Shown here one piece after another: positions 1 to 7,173 of a stretch of DNA of 29,590 bases (position 1 is the first letter of the stretch; every line of letters begins with the position of its first letter). Made by a program: the position numbers and the translations under genes. The stretch lies in contig JBKJTP010000012.1 of the NCBI GenBank assembly GCA_046590195.1, positions 1 through 29,590 of the forward strand. Direction: 5' to 3'. The notes under the pieces are model-generated. The model was not told the origin of the DNA. It ran no database searches and saw nothing but the letters and a program-made list of their open reading frames with translations. The stretch is from JBKJTP01 sp046590195 (lineage in GTDB: Bacteria; Bacteroidota; Ignavibacteria; Palsa-1295).

Positions 1-150
1 ATCGAACTCCGTCTGGCTAAGCGCAAGGGCGTAGCTCTCCCGCGAACCCACGACCGTGGCTTCGAAGTCCAAGCCGCCATCTTTCAGCGCAGCTATCGCA
101 AGCTCCGCGTCAAGAGGGTTGTCCTCGAGGATGAGTATTCTTAATGTCAT
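1..150 (-). CDS. Response regulator receiver domain protein (partial, C-terminus off window)
   Basis: Only the first 50 codons lie in the window; the gene runs off the left edge. Reading leftward from the ATG at 150, the peptide begins MTLRILILEDNPLDAELAI, the usual first beta strand, acidic pocket (E9, D10) and first helix of a CheY-like receiver domain. The phosphoacceptor aspartate would lie at about the point where the window ends, so neither it nor any output domain can be judged. The gene follows the histidine kinase on the same strand after a 76-bp gap that holds a stable hairpin, so it is the likely phosphotransfer partner of that kinase. There is no clear Shine-Dalgarno sequence before the ATG. 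The family is secure; the output type is unknown. Confidence 0.85.
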   Translation of the reverse strand, partial: MTLRILILEDNPLDAELAIAALKDGGLDFEATVVGSRESYALALSQTEFD

Positions 151-189
151 GAATAGAAAAGTCGCTCACATAAGAACCCACAGTAACAT

Positions 190-221
190 CGTTGTGGGAT
201 CGGTACGGGCCGATCACAACG
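190..221 (-). other. Imperfect 12-bp hairpin between kinase and response regulator genes
   Basis: The arm CGTTGTG (190-196) pairs with CACAACG (215-221), and ATCGG (199-203) pairs with CCGAT (210-214). Two unpaired G's sit at 197-198 and the loop has 6 bases. It lies directly after the kinase stop codon (227-229). No T-tract follows it on the minus strand, so it is not a standard terminator. It may stabilise or process the transcript, or attenuate expression of the regulator gene. Confidence 0.5.
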
Positions 222-226
222 AGCCG

Positions 227-1405
227 CTAGTGCGCAGGGGCTGACTTTAGCAGAGAGAAAGCGAACACAGTGCCAACATTCAAGGAGCTATCGACCGAAA
301 GCTTCCCGCCATGACCTTCGATAATGCGCTTAACGATAGCCAATCCGAGTCCCGTACTGCTTTCTCCGGCCGTCGGTCGCGTGCTGCCACGCTGATACGG
401 GTCAAAGATGCGGGAGAGCTCAGCAGTTTCAATGCCAGCGCCTTCATCCTGGATAGAGACTTTGATCTGCTGGTCATCCGCCTGGAGGCTCACTCGGACT
501 GTGGAGCCCAGGGGCGAGTACTTGATCGCGTTCGAGATGATGTTGTTCAACACCTGATAGATCTTCAGCCGATCTGCTTCGATCATGATGGTCTGATCCG
601 GCACCTGGCACTCCATCTTGATCTGCTTCTTAGATGCCATCGGCTTGTACAGCGCGGCAGACTCAAGCACCAGATCATGAATGTTGAATTCTGACCGATT
701 CAGCACGAGTTTGCCCGTCTCGATCACCGAGAGATCAAGCAGATCATTGACAAGGCTTAGCATGAACTTGCTCGACCTTAGTATCACAGAGAGATACTCG
801 CGGGCATCATCATCGAGCTTCTCGGCCATATCCGTCTCGAGGAAATCAGCGTACCCCATAATGAGGCTAAGCGGATTTCGAAGATCGTGCGCAAGGATGC
901 CAATGAACTGATTCTTCACCTCATTGAGCCGCGCAAGCTCTGCGTTCTTTTTGTGCAGCTCGCGCTGAAGCGTTGCCAACTCATTATTGACCTGCGCAAG
1001 CTCTTCATACAGATGCCGATCCCCTTCTTGCGTTTGCCGCGTCTCGAGTGACTGGTCCTTCAGCAGAGAGCGGAGTGTATTGGTCTGCTCGTTATTGATC
1101 TCGATGAGATCGCGATAGATCTGCGAAACGCCAGCACGGGATTCGGATGCAACGACGGTGATCTCATTGCCATCGAATACGCCTGCGAAGTAACAGAGCC
1201 GGGTACCCTCCTGCGTATGCAGATCGAACTTCCAATTGAACGCCGCCTTGTTGGTGCGTACGGTCACGAAGAACCGCTTTGCATGATCGAGTGATGAAGC
1301 AGGGACAAGATCGAATAACATCTCCCCATCAGGAATCCCAAGCGTGTCGCAACACCGATCCTTGATCGTGCTATCGATGTCGCAAATGAAGACGAGCCCT
1401 TTCAT
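227..1405 (-). CDS. PAS-type sensor histidine kinase
   Basis: A 392-residue soluble kinase. Residues 1-90 look like a PAS fold, 95-165 are a charged coiled coil, and the HisKA helix carries the phosphoacceptor H173 in LAHDLRNPLS. The HATPase_c domain follows with its N box (NNIISNAIKYSP, 287-298), G1 box (DEGAGI, 320-325) and G2 box (TGLGLAIV, 351-358). All catalytic motifs are intact and no membrane segment is visible, so the signal should be cytoplasmic. An upstream in-frame ATG at 1486 exists, but it lies inside the preceding gene. The start at 1405 is preferred because its ATG overlaps the TAA of the cobalamin-protein gene by one base (TAATG), a sign of translational coupling. Its likely partners are that B12 protein as sensor and the receiver protein downstream as phosphate acceptor. 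Confidence 0.93.
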   Translation of the reverse strand: MKGLVFICDIDSTIKDRCCDTLGIPDGEMLFDLVPASSLDHAKRFFVTVRTNKAAFNWKFDLHTQEGTRLCYFAGVFDGNEITVVASESRAGVSQIYRDLIEINNEQTNTLRSLLKDQSLETRQTQEGDRHLYEELAQVNNELATLQRELHKKNAELARLNEVKNQFIGILAHDLRNPLSLIMGYADFLETDMAEKLDDDAREYLSVILRSSKFMLSLVNDLLDLSVIETGKLVLNRSEFNIHDLVLESAALYKPMASKKQIKMECQVPDQTIMIEADRLKIYQVLNNIISNAIKYSPLGSTVRVSLQADDQQIKVSIQDEGAGIETAELSRIFDPYQRGSTRPTAGESSTGLGLAIVKRIIEGHGGKLSVDSSLNVGTVFAFSLLKSAPAH

Positions 1406-2484
1406 TAGCCTGGGACAAGTTCGTGACCAATGAGCAACGCTGCCTCGGCATCGGGAGCGTGTCCATCTGCGCCGATCTCCTGCCAAAGCGTCGGTGCAAT
1501 ATTGAACGGATAACCTCCTACGATCACGATCGTATGCTTGATCGCTTCATCGGCACGGATAGCATCGATCATCCTGCACACCGCGTTGATATGAAACGTC
1601 ATCGTTGCAGAGATCGCCAGCAACTGTGCATTCCGCTCTTTGATCGTTCTGATGACCGAATCGACAGGTACATTCGCGCCTAGATAGAATGTGTCCCAGC
1701 CCTCCATCTCAAAGAAGTCGGAGATCATTCGAATGCCGATCTCATGCAGGTCACCCGAGACACATGTTGCGATCATCGTCTTCCCGCTTTTCGCTGTCGA
1801 AAAGATGTAGGGATAGAGCTGTGACATGATCAACTGCGTCGCCGCGGTGCAGTAGTGCTCCTGCGCAACGGAAAGCTCGTTGATCTGCCATAGCCTTCCT
1901 ACCTCATGCTGCGATGGTTGAAAGACGTGAAGATAGAGTTCTTTGATAGCAATACCACTCGTTACGGCACCCAGTATCATCGTGCTCGCTGCGTGCCGAT
2001 CGCCCCGCAGTAATGCGCTGAGATAAGCGGTTGCAAGTTCATACAGTGGATTGTCTTGTGTGATGCGAGACGGCAGATCGACCGCTATATTGGTCTTGAT
2101 ATTACCTCGGCTTGCGACCTCCAACTGGTCGATAGCCGCATCAATGCAATTTACAGCAATATCGGATGTTGCCTTGCTGAGTTCTGCCACAGTTATCTCG
2201 CGGATGATCTTGAGATTCTCGAAGAGATCGGAAGCGGGCACACCTCTGCCTTGTAGCATGAACTTCGCCCAGAGGACATAGTCTGCGAAAAGCTCGGGTT
2301 GCGCGCTGCCAATGGCTTCAGCGAGATAGCTAAGATGATATTGTGCATCCTCATGGCACTTCACGCGGCCGATCGGCCCATACTTCGCGTCAAGCTCAGG
2401 ATTCCGCTCAAAATGTAGATCGGTGATCTGTCTTGCAAGATCATGTTTCTTCGCATCGAGCTCTGCTCTCATTTCCTGTGGCAT
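1405..2484 (-). CDS. Cobalamin-binding photoreceptor-like sensor protein (Wx9EH and DxHxxG motifs)
   Basis: A 359-residue protein with a helical N-terminal region (about 1-130), a four-helix cobalamin cap (about 145-230) and a Rossmann-type B12-binding domain (about 234-357). The lower-ligand motif DxHxxG is D245-L-H247-E-I-G250, and a GG pair sits at 323-324. The cap carries W199 followed nine residues later by E209-H210. This is the Wx9EH signature of the CarH/LitR adenosylcobalamin photoreceptors, which packs over the adenosyl group. Unlike CarH there is no MerR DNA-binding domain, so output probably goes through the kinase whose start codon overlaps this stop codon. The residue after W199 is Gln, where Thermus CarH has the light-state upper ligand His132. 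A B12-dependent methyltransferase corrinoid protein is the alternative, but the Wx9EH motif and kinase context argue against it. Whether it senses light, B12 or something else is inference. Confidence 0.88.
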   Translation of the reverse strand: MPQEMRAELDAKKHDLARQITDLHFERNPELDAKYGPIGRVKCHEDAQYHLSYLAEAIGSAQPELFADYVLWAKFMLQGRGVPASDLFENLKIIREITVAELSKATSDIAVNCIDAAIDQLEVASRGNIKTNIAVDLPSRITQDNPLYELATAYLSALLRGDRHAASTMILGAVTSGIAIKELYLHVFQPSQHEVGRLWQINELSVAQEHYCTAATQLIMSQLYPYIFSTAKSGKTMIATCVSGDLHEIGIRMISDFFEMEGWDTFYLGANVPVDSVIRTIKERNAQLLAISATMTFHINAVCRMIDAIRADEAIKHTIVIVGGYPFNIAPTLWQEIGADGHAPDAEAALLIGHELVPG

Positions 2485-2496
2485 GGCTGGCTGCTA

Positions 2497-2943
2497 TCAG
2501 CTGGCGATGTGATCGAAGAACTCGATCGATGTCGAGCGCGGCACAAGACGAATGCCTTTTGGAATGCCTTTGTGACTCTCGCGATAGAGATGGCTCTTGT
2601 GCCACGTAGCGTAGCTCGTCTCATCATCCCAGAAGGTCAGAAGCCAGATCTCGTTCGGAGAGTTGCGCGGCGTGAGTACCTCCAACTTACGGAAGCCCGG
2701 AGCATCTTCGACGAGATGCGGCCGATCACGAAAGGCCTGCTTGACTCGAGCGATGTGCGTTGCTCCCGATGCATCCTGGCCAACATCAACAGTGAACTTG
2801 CTCAGGGCCATAAAACCCATGCTCGCTGCGGAGGCGGGCAGTTCTACCGCATCAAAATGGGGATCGCGTACAATTTCCAAGGGGGGCACAAATGCAAATG
2901 AGGCAGCCTTTCGATGAAAGGCTGCCTCAAAAATACGAATCAT
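2497..2943 (-). CDS. Antibiotic biosynthesis monooxygenase (ABM)-fold protein, IsdG/HmoB-like
   Basis: The C-terminal 100 or so residues have the ABM ferredoxin-like fold. The ending, with WDD, then TWHKSHLY and ESHKG, matches the W...S...H pattern of heme-degrading IsdG/HmoA/HmoB proteins. A heme-oxygenase role would suit an operon that makes many heme proteins, but it is inference. The start is uncertain. The ATG at 2943 is preceded by GGGAG seven bases away; another in-frame ATG lies at 2958. Codons just after 2943 are made of a perfect 13-bp hairpin (2900-2928), and internal starts at 2820 or 2811 would give a 104-107-residue protein of normal family size. The open frame from 2889 to 2820 still reads as plausible protein. 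It lies between the caa3 genes and the B12 sensor on the same strand, 12 bases before the latter. Confidence 0.75.
   Translation of the reverse strand: MIRIFEAAFHRKAASFAFVPPLEIVRDPHFDAVELPASAASMGFMALSKFTVDVGQDASGATHIARVKQAFRDRPHLVEDAPGFRKLEVLTPRNSPNEIWLLTFWDDETSYATWHKSHLYRESHKGIPKGIRLVPRSTSIEFFDHIAS
2900..2928 (-). terminator. Perfect 13-bp inverted repeat, candidate terminator of the cox operon
   Basis: GAGGCAGCCTTTC (2900-2912) and its exact complement (2916-2928) flank a 3-base loop. On the minus strand it comes 51 bases after the stop of oxidase subunit IV and is followed by a T-rich but interrupted ATTTGCATTTG. The form resembles the short-loop, long-stem terminator at 19672-19702. It lies inside the open frame of the ABM protein, so it may be partial or may separate the respiratory genes from the sensory genes. 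Confidence 0.5.
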
Positions 2944-2979
2944 TTCCGACTCCCGCATGAGAGATACCGACTGATGAGC

Positions 2980-3276
2980 TTACTGAACGTAGTTGGTCCA
3001 GTAGCGGGTCAGGTAATCCGACAGAATGATGCTGAACATGATCATCAGCGTAAAAAGAGCTGCAACGATGCCGATCTTTACTAGTCTCGAGCCATACTTC
3101 ACATGCATGAAGTAGAGGAACACGAGCGTTGCCTTCACGACAGCGATCGCGATCGCAACAGGCAGGTTCATCGCGCCAAGATCCACGAATGCTACGAACA
3201 CCGTCAGCGCTGTCAGCACCATCAGAGCGCCAAAGATGGTGAAGTAGATATTCTTACTTACTATATGTTCGCTCAT
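2980..3276 (-). CDS. Cytochrome c oxidase subunit IV (prokaryotic type)
   Basis: A 98-residue membrane protein with three predicted helices (about 8-30, 36-58 and 66-90). The second ends in LYFMHVKYGS, a motif typical of the small subunit IV of bacterial caa3/aa3 oxidases (CtaF/CoxD family). The subunit carries no cofactor and is thought to help assemble or stabilise the core. It is the last gene of the oxidase set, 63 bases after subunit III, which supports the call more strongly than its short sequence does. Confidence 0.88.
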   Translation of the reverse strand: MSEHIVSKNIYFTIFGALMVLTALTVFVAFVDLGAMNLPVAIAIAVVKATLVFLYFMHVKYGSRLVKIGIVAALFTLMIMFSIILSDYLTRYWTNYVQ

Positions 3277-3339
3277 GTAACTTGAACGTGATTCTGACTG
3301 AAAATCTTAATGAAGCTCGAGTATACTGTTCCCGGTCTC

Positions 3340-4083
3340 TTAGTGTCCAGGTAGATGTCGGTTGACCAGATAGAGCAGCGGAAAGAGGAAGATCCAGATG
3401 ATATCGACAAAGTGCCAGTAGAGACCGAAGAGTTCGATCGGACCGTGGTACTCAGGACCAAACTCGCCGTTCTTCGCACGCTTCATCAGCCAAAGCAAGA
3501 GACCGACACCCACGATCATGTGCAACGCGTGCATTCCCGTCATCAGGAAGTAGACCACGAAGAACATCTGCACGTGGGGGCCCTCAGCCGGATTAGCACC
3601 GTTATAGTGCCACAAGCCGAAGCCTGGGAAGAGGCCGTCATGGATCTTATGTGAATACTCGACATACTTGATCCCCATGAAGGCAAGACCGAGTATCAGT
3701 GTCAGAGTAAGCATGCCCATCAGCATGCGTTGCTTGCCCGTCTGCGAGGCGTACACCGCCATCGCCATTGACAGCGAGCTACCGATCAGCACTGCAGTAT
3801 TGATGCCGCCGAGCATCACATCGAGATGATTGCTACCTTCTGCCCACGCAGCAGGATACATCATGCGATACAGGATGTAACACATGAAGAGACCGCCGAA
3901 GAACATGATCTCCTGCATGAGGAATGCCCACATGCCTAATGTGGTCGCATCCTTCTGCTGCTCCATGTTCTCGAAATGGTGCTCCAGACGTGGGTGTCCG
4001 TGAACGCCATGATCGCCGTGCAGAGCACCGTGTGCGATATGATCGCCCGGTGCGTGTGCAGCTAATGTGCTATCTTGAGCCAT
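3340..4083 (-). CDS. coxC: Cytochrome c oxidase subunit III
   Basis: A 247-residue polytopic protein with the subunit III pattern: GMWAFLMQEIMFFGGLF at about 50-66 including the conserved glutamate, then HALHMIVGVGLL and a final helix starting YWHFVDIIWIFLFPLLYL. About five helices are visible, as in short bacterial forms. Subunit III contains no metal and supports proton uptake and stability of subunit I. The N-terminal 40 residues are unusually rich in histidine (nine His between 10 and 36), which could bind copper or another metal. It follows subunit I by 55 bases and belongs to the same transcript. Confidence 0.95.
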   Translation of the reverse strand: MAQDSTLAAHAPGDHIAHGALHGDHGVHGHPRLEHHFENMEQQKDATTLGMWAFLMQEIMFFGGLFMCYILYRMMYPAAWAEGSNHLDVMLGGINTAVLIGSSLSMAMAVYASQTGKQRMLMGMLTLTLILGLAFMGIKYVEYSHKIHDGLFPGFGLWHYNGANPAEGPHVQMFFVVYFLMTGMHALHMIVGVGLLLWLMKRAKNGEFGPEYHGPIELFGLYWHFVDIIWIFLFPLLYLVNRHLPGH

Positions 4084-4138
4084 AGTAACTAAAACTCTTA
4101 GCGAAATTGCCAGTAATCAATGTTGTGAGTCTACCAGC

Positions 4139-5866
4139 TTAATATCCTCTGTCATCGTTGGCGTGCAGCAGAGGCTTTTCATTGCCAGCTGCATCATGCG
4201 GCGGTTCGTCCGCAGGCTCACCACCTCCACCGATCACAAGCATCTCTTCACGAGGCGCAAACTCATACGCTTCCCATGTCACGATCGGAGTTGCATAGAA
4301 ATTCTCTGTTGGCGGCGGCGATGCCGTACGCCACTCGAGTCCCGGTGCGCCCCATGGATTTGGCGGAGCCTTGCGGCCGTAGCGCCATGACCATCCGAGA
4401 TAGATCATCGAGATGATAATACCGGCCGCGAGCAGGAATGCGCCTGCTGTGGAGAAGATATGCATCATTTGGAATTCCGGCGGATACGCATGGTAGCGGC
4501 GCGGCATACCGATGTAACCCATCACGAACTGCGGGAAGAAGGTCAGGTTGAATCCGAAGAACACCATGATCGCCGAAATCTTACCCCACCACTCTGGATA
4601 CATTCTGCCCGTGATCTTCGGCCACCAGAAGTGCAGACCTCCGAGATATGCCATCACTGTTCCACCTACCATGACGTAATGGAAGTGGGCAACGATAAAG
4701 TAGGTGTCGTGCAGGTGAACGTCGAGTCCGAGTGCGGCGCAGAACAGGCCGGTCATACCACCGATAATGAACAGACCCATGAAGCCGAGCGCGTAGAGCA
4801 TCGGAGTTTCGGTTGATACCGATCCACGATACATCGTTGCGGTCCAGTTAAAGACCTTGATAGCAGATGGTACTGCGACCGCATAGCTGAGGAATGAGAA
4901 GATCAGTCCTGCGAATGGCGCCTGTGTGCTGACGAACATGTGATGGCCCCACACCAGGAAGCCGAACACTGCGATCGCGAGCGATGCCATTGCCACCAGA
5001 CGATAACCGAATACATTCTTACGGCTCATGTTCGCGATGAGCTCCGAGATCACACCCATTCCGGGCAGGATCATGATGTACACAGCAGGATGCGAATAGA
5101 ACCAGAACAAATGCTGGAAGAGAACCGGATCGCCGCCCAATGCCGGATCGAAGACACCTACACCGAACCAGCGCTCTACTGCGATGAGCACAACAGCCAT
5201 CGCGATGACCGGAGTACCGAGCACCATGACAAGGCTTGTTGCGTAGTGCGACCAGATGAAGAGCGGAAGCCTGAACCACGTCATCCCCGGCGCACGCATC
5301 GTGTGGATGGTGACGATGAAGTTCAACCCTGTCAGGATCGATGACATCCCCACGATGAATGCACCGAGGCCTGTCATGATCACATTGCCGTTCGCGTAAC
5401 CTGTGCTATACGGAGTATAGAACGTCCAGCCTGTATCAACACCACCAGTAAACAGCGCGTATGCAGCGCAGCCAGCACCAGCGCAGTACAGATACCAGCT
5501 GAGAAGGTTGATCTTCGGGAAAGCAAGATCCTTTGCACCTATCATCAGAGGCACCAGGAAGTTACCCAGGATAGCCGGGATCGCGGGGATCATAAAGAGG
5601 AAGACCATCACAACGCCGTGACCTGTGAAGGTGCGGTTGTAATCGTCGGCGCTCATCAAGTCGCCGGCAGGCGTCAGAAGCTCCAGGCGCAACGTCAGCG
5701 CATAGAGACCTCCAAGCATGAACGCCATGCTGACCGTAATAAGATACAGCAGCGCGATACGCTTGTGATCTTTAGTCAACAGCCATGACTTGATGCCATA
5801 GGTGGCATTCAAGTAATTGGGCCGCTGACGAACGCGGGCCATCGGTGGAATTGGTACTACACTCAT
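4139..5866 (-). CDS. coxA: Cytochrome c oxidase subunit I (A2-type heme-copper oxidase)
   Basis: A 575-residue catalytic subunit that reduces O2 to water and pumps protons across the inner membrane. The visible ligands are H83 (low-spin heme a), H259 with Y263 (CuB and the cross-linked Tyr), H308-H309 (CuB), and H394 and H396 in VAHFHYVM (hemes a3 and a). Helix VI reads YSHPAVY in place of GHPEVY. The missing glutamate and the Tyr-Ser pair define A2-type oxidases such as the Rhodothermus marinus caa3 enzyme. About twelve helices are present, followed by a hydrophilic tail of about 60 residues. It lies between subunits II and III in the usual order. Heme O/A synthase genes (ctaB/ctaA) are not in this window. 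Confidence 0.97.
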   Translation of the reverse strand: MSVVPIPPMARVRQRPNYLNATYGIKSWLLTKDHKRIALLYLITVSMAFMLGGLYALTLRLELLTPAGDLMSADDYNRTFTGHGVVMVFLFMIPAIPAILGNFLVPLMIGAKDLAFPKINLLSWYLYCAGAGCAAYALFTGGVDTGWTFYTPYSTGYANGNVIMTGLGAFIVGMSSILTGLNFIVTIHTMRAPGMTWFRLPLFIWSHYATSLVMVLGTPVIAMAVVLIAVERWFGVGVFDPALGGDPVLFQHLFWFYSHPAVYIMILPGMGVISELIANMSRKNVFGYRLVAMASLAIAVFGFLVWGHHMFVSTQAPFAGLIFSFLSYAVAVPSAIKVFNWTATMYRGSVSTETPMLYALGFMGLFIIGGMTGLFCAALGLDVHLHDTYFIVAHFHYVMVGGTVMAYLGGLHFWWPKITGRMYPEWWGKISAIMVFFGFNLTFFPQFVMGYIGMPRRYHAYPPEFQMMHIFSTAGAFLLAAGIIISMIYLGWSWRYGRKAPPNPWGAPGLEWRTASPPPTENFYATPIVTWEAYEFAPREEMLVIGGGGEPADEPPHDAAGNEKPLLHANDDRGY

Positions 5867-5947
5867 CTCAAATATCTGATCTTAAACTTGTGCGATCTTC
5901 GCTATCTCTTACCGATCTTATCGCTTACTCGTTGTCGCGTCGGAGCT

Positions 5948-7063
5948 TTATCGTCCCGGAGTCCTAGCCGGTGCCGGTGTCTGCTCTGTGGTTCTGCTCG
6001 TCTCTAGGCCGGTCTTGACGTCGACCGGATTAGCACCTTCTGCTGCCTGGCCCGGAGCGATCGTCTTTCCCGAGTTGCCTACAGTGCCCGGCAATGCGAT
6101 GCTGGTTGTTCCCGCACCATCACCCGACTGCGCGGTACTAGCATCGCCCTTGATATAGGCAATGAGCTTCATCAACTCTTCTTCGGTAACCTGACCCTGG
6201 AACGTCGGCATCACCGGCTGATAACCAGCAACGATATGTGACTGCGAATTCAAGATCGACTCGCGAAGATAGCTCTCGTCGGCGACCATGGAAGTGCCAT
6301 CTGTAAAAGTGCGCTTCTTGCCGAAGACACCATCAAGCTGAGGTCCGAGACCGCCAGCCTGGTGACACGTCACGCAACCGAGCGTCGTGTAAAGTTTCTG
6401 CCCCTGCTCGGCCATTGTGCCAGCGCTTGCTCCGCCTGAGAGCCACTGTTGGTAATCAACCGGATTCATCACATAGACCGATCCGATCATGCCTGAATGC
6501 TGCGTACCGCAATATTCTGCACAAAAGATATGATACTTACCTGGTTTCGTTGCTTCGAACCAGAGGGTGGAGAAACGGTTGGCTCCCGGTACCACATCCT
6601 GCTTTACTCGGAATGCTGGGATGAACATGCTGTGAAGCACATCCTCCGTAGCCATTACAAGGCGTACTTTCTTGCCTACCGGAACGTGAAGCTCATTGAT
6701 CTCGCGTTGTCCTTCCGGATGCTGGAATTTCCACATCCACTGCTTACCAACGACGTAGATATCCATCGAATCGGCAGGATGCCGGACCATCTGGACATAG
6801 ATGCTAGATGCCCAGGCGAAGACGCTGAGCGAGATGATGAACGGTATGACAGTCCACACGGTCTCGAGTTTGATCGAGCCGGCGATCGGGCGCGGTACAT
6901 CCTGATCCGTTCTGCGACGATACTTGACCGTGAATACGATCAAGAGCGTAACGAGCAGCACGAAGAAGAAGGCCGTTAACGCCCACAGGTACCAATACAG
7001 CGCGTCGACATCCGCAGCGAATGTCGATGCTTGTTCAGGTTGTAACGAAAACCAGTCTTTCAT
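5948..7063 (-). CDS. coxB: Cytochrome c oxidase subunit II with fused cytochrome c domain (caa3 type)
   Basis: A 371-residue protein with two membrane helices (about 25-47 and 70-90), a periplasmic cupredoxin domain and a C-terminal cytochrome c domain. The binuclear CuA ligands are visible as H144, C181, E183, C185, H189 and M192 (CAEYCGTQHSGM). The heme site is C230-V-T-C233-H234, with M285 as a likely sixth ligand. The fusion lets the subunit take electrons from the upstream ACIII or a soluble carrier and pass them to CuA. The last 65 residues (after about 306) are a low-complexity Ala/Gly/Thr/Pro tail. It lies 110 bases after the SCO gene, which supplies copper to CuA, and 81 bases before coxA. 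Confidence 0.96.
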   Translation of the reverse strand: MKDWFSLQPEQASTFAADVDALYWYLWALTAFFFVLLVTLLIVFTVKYRRRTDQDVPRPIAGSIKLETVWTVIPFIISLSVFAWASSIYVQMVRHPADSMDIYVVGKQWMWKFQHPEGQREINELHVPVGKKVRLVMATEDVLHSMFIPAFRVKQDVVPGANRFSTLWFEATKPGKYHIFCAEYCGTQHSGMIGSVYVMNPVDYQQWLSGGASAGTMAEQGQKLYTTLGCVTCHQAGGLGPQLDGVFGKKRTFTDGTSMVADESYLRESILNSQSHIVAGYQPVMPTFQGQVTEEELMKLIAYIKGDASTAQSGDGAGTTSIALPGTVGNSGKTIAPGQAAEGANPVDVKTGLETSRTTEQTPAPARTPGR

Positions 7064-7173
7064 CTGCTATTGCGTAACTCCTTCAATGATCCTTGCGGCT
7101 TGGTTGCGTCCACGTGACGCAGCAGGCCTTGATACAGGACGACTAATCTCTGAATCTCTAATTTCTCTAAACC

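Noticed and set aside
1405..1486. N-terminal extension of the histidine kinase from the ATG at 1486
   Set aside because: It lies wholly within the end of the B12-protein gene, is rich in Arg and Trp unlike the rest, and the TAATG overlap gives a better start at 1405.
7145..7168. Tandem-like AATCTCTG/AATCTCTA/ATTTCTCT stretch between the SCO gene and coxB
   Set aside because: The period is about 8 and breaks down after two good units. It is pyrimidine-rich and could be chance, so it was not grouped with the heptamer arrays.
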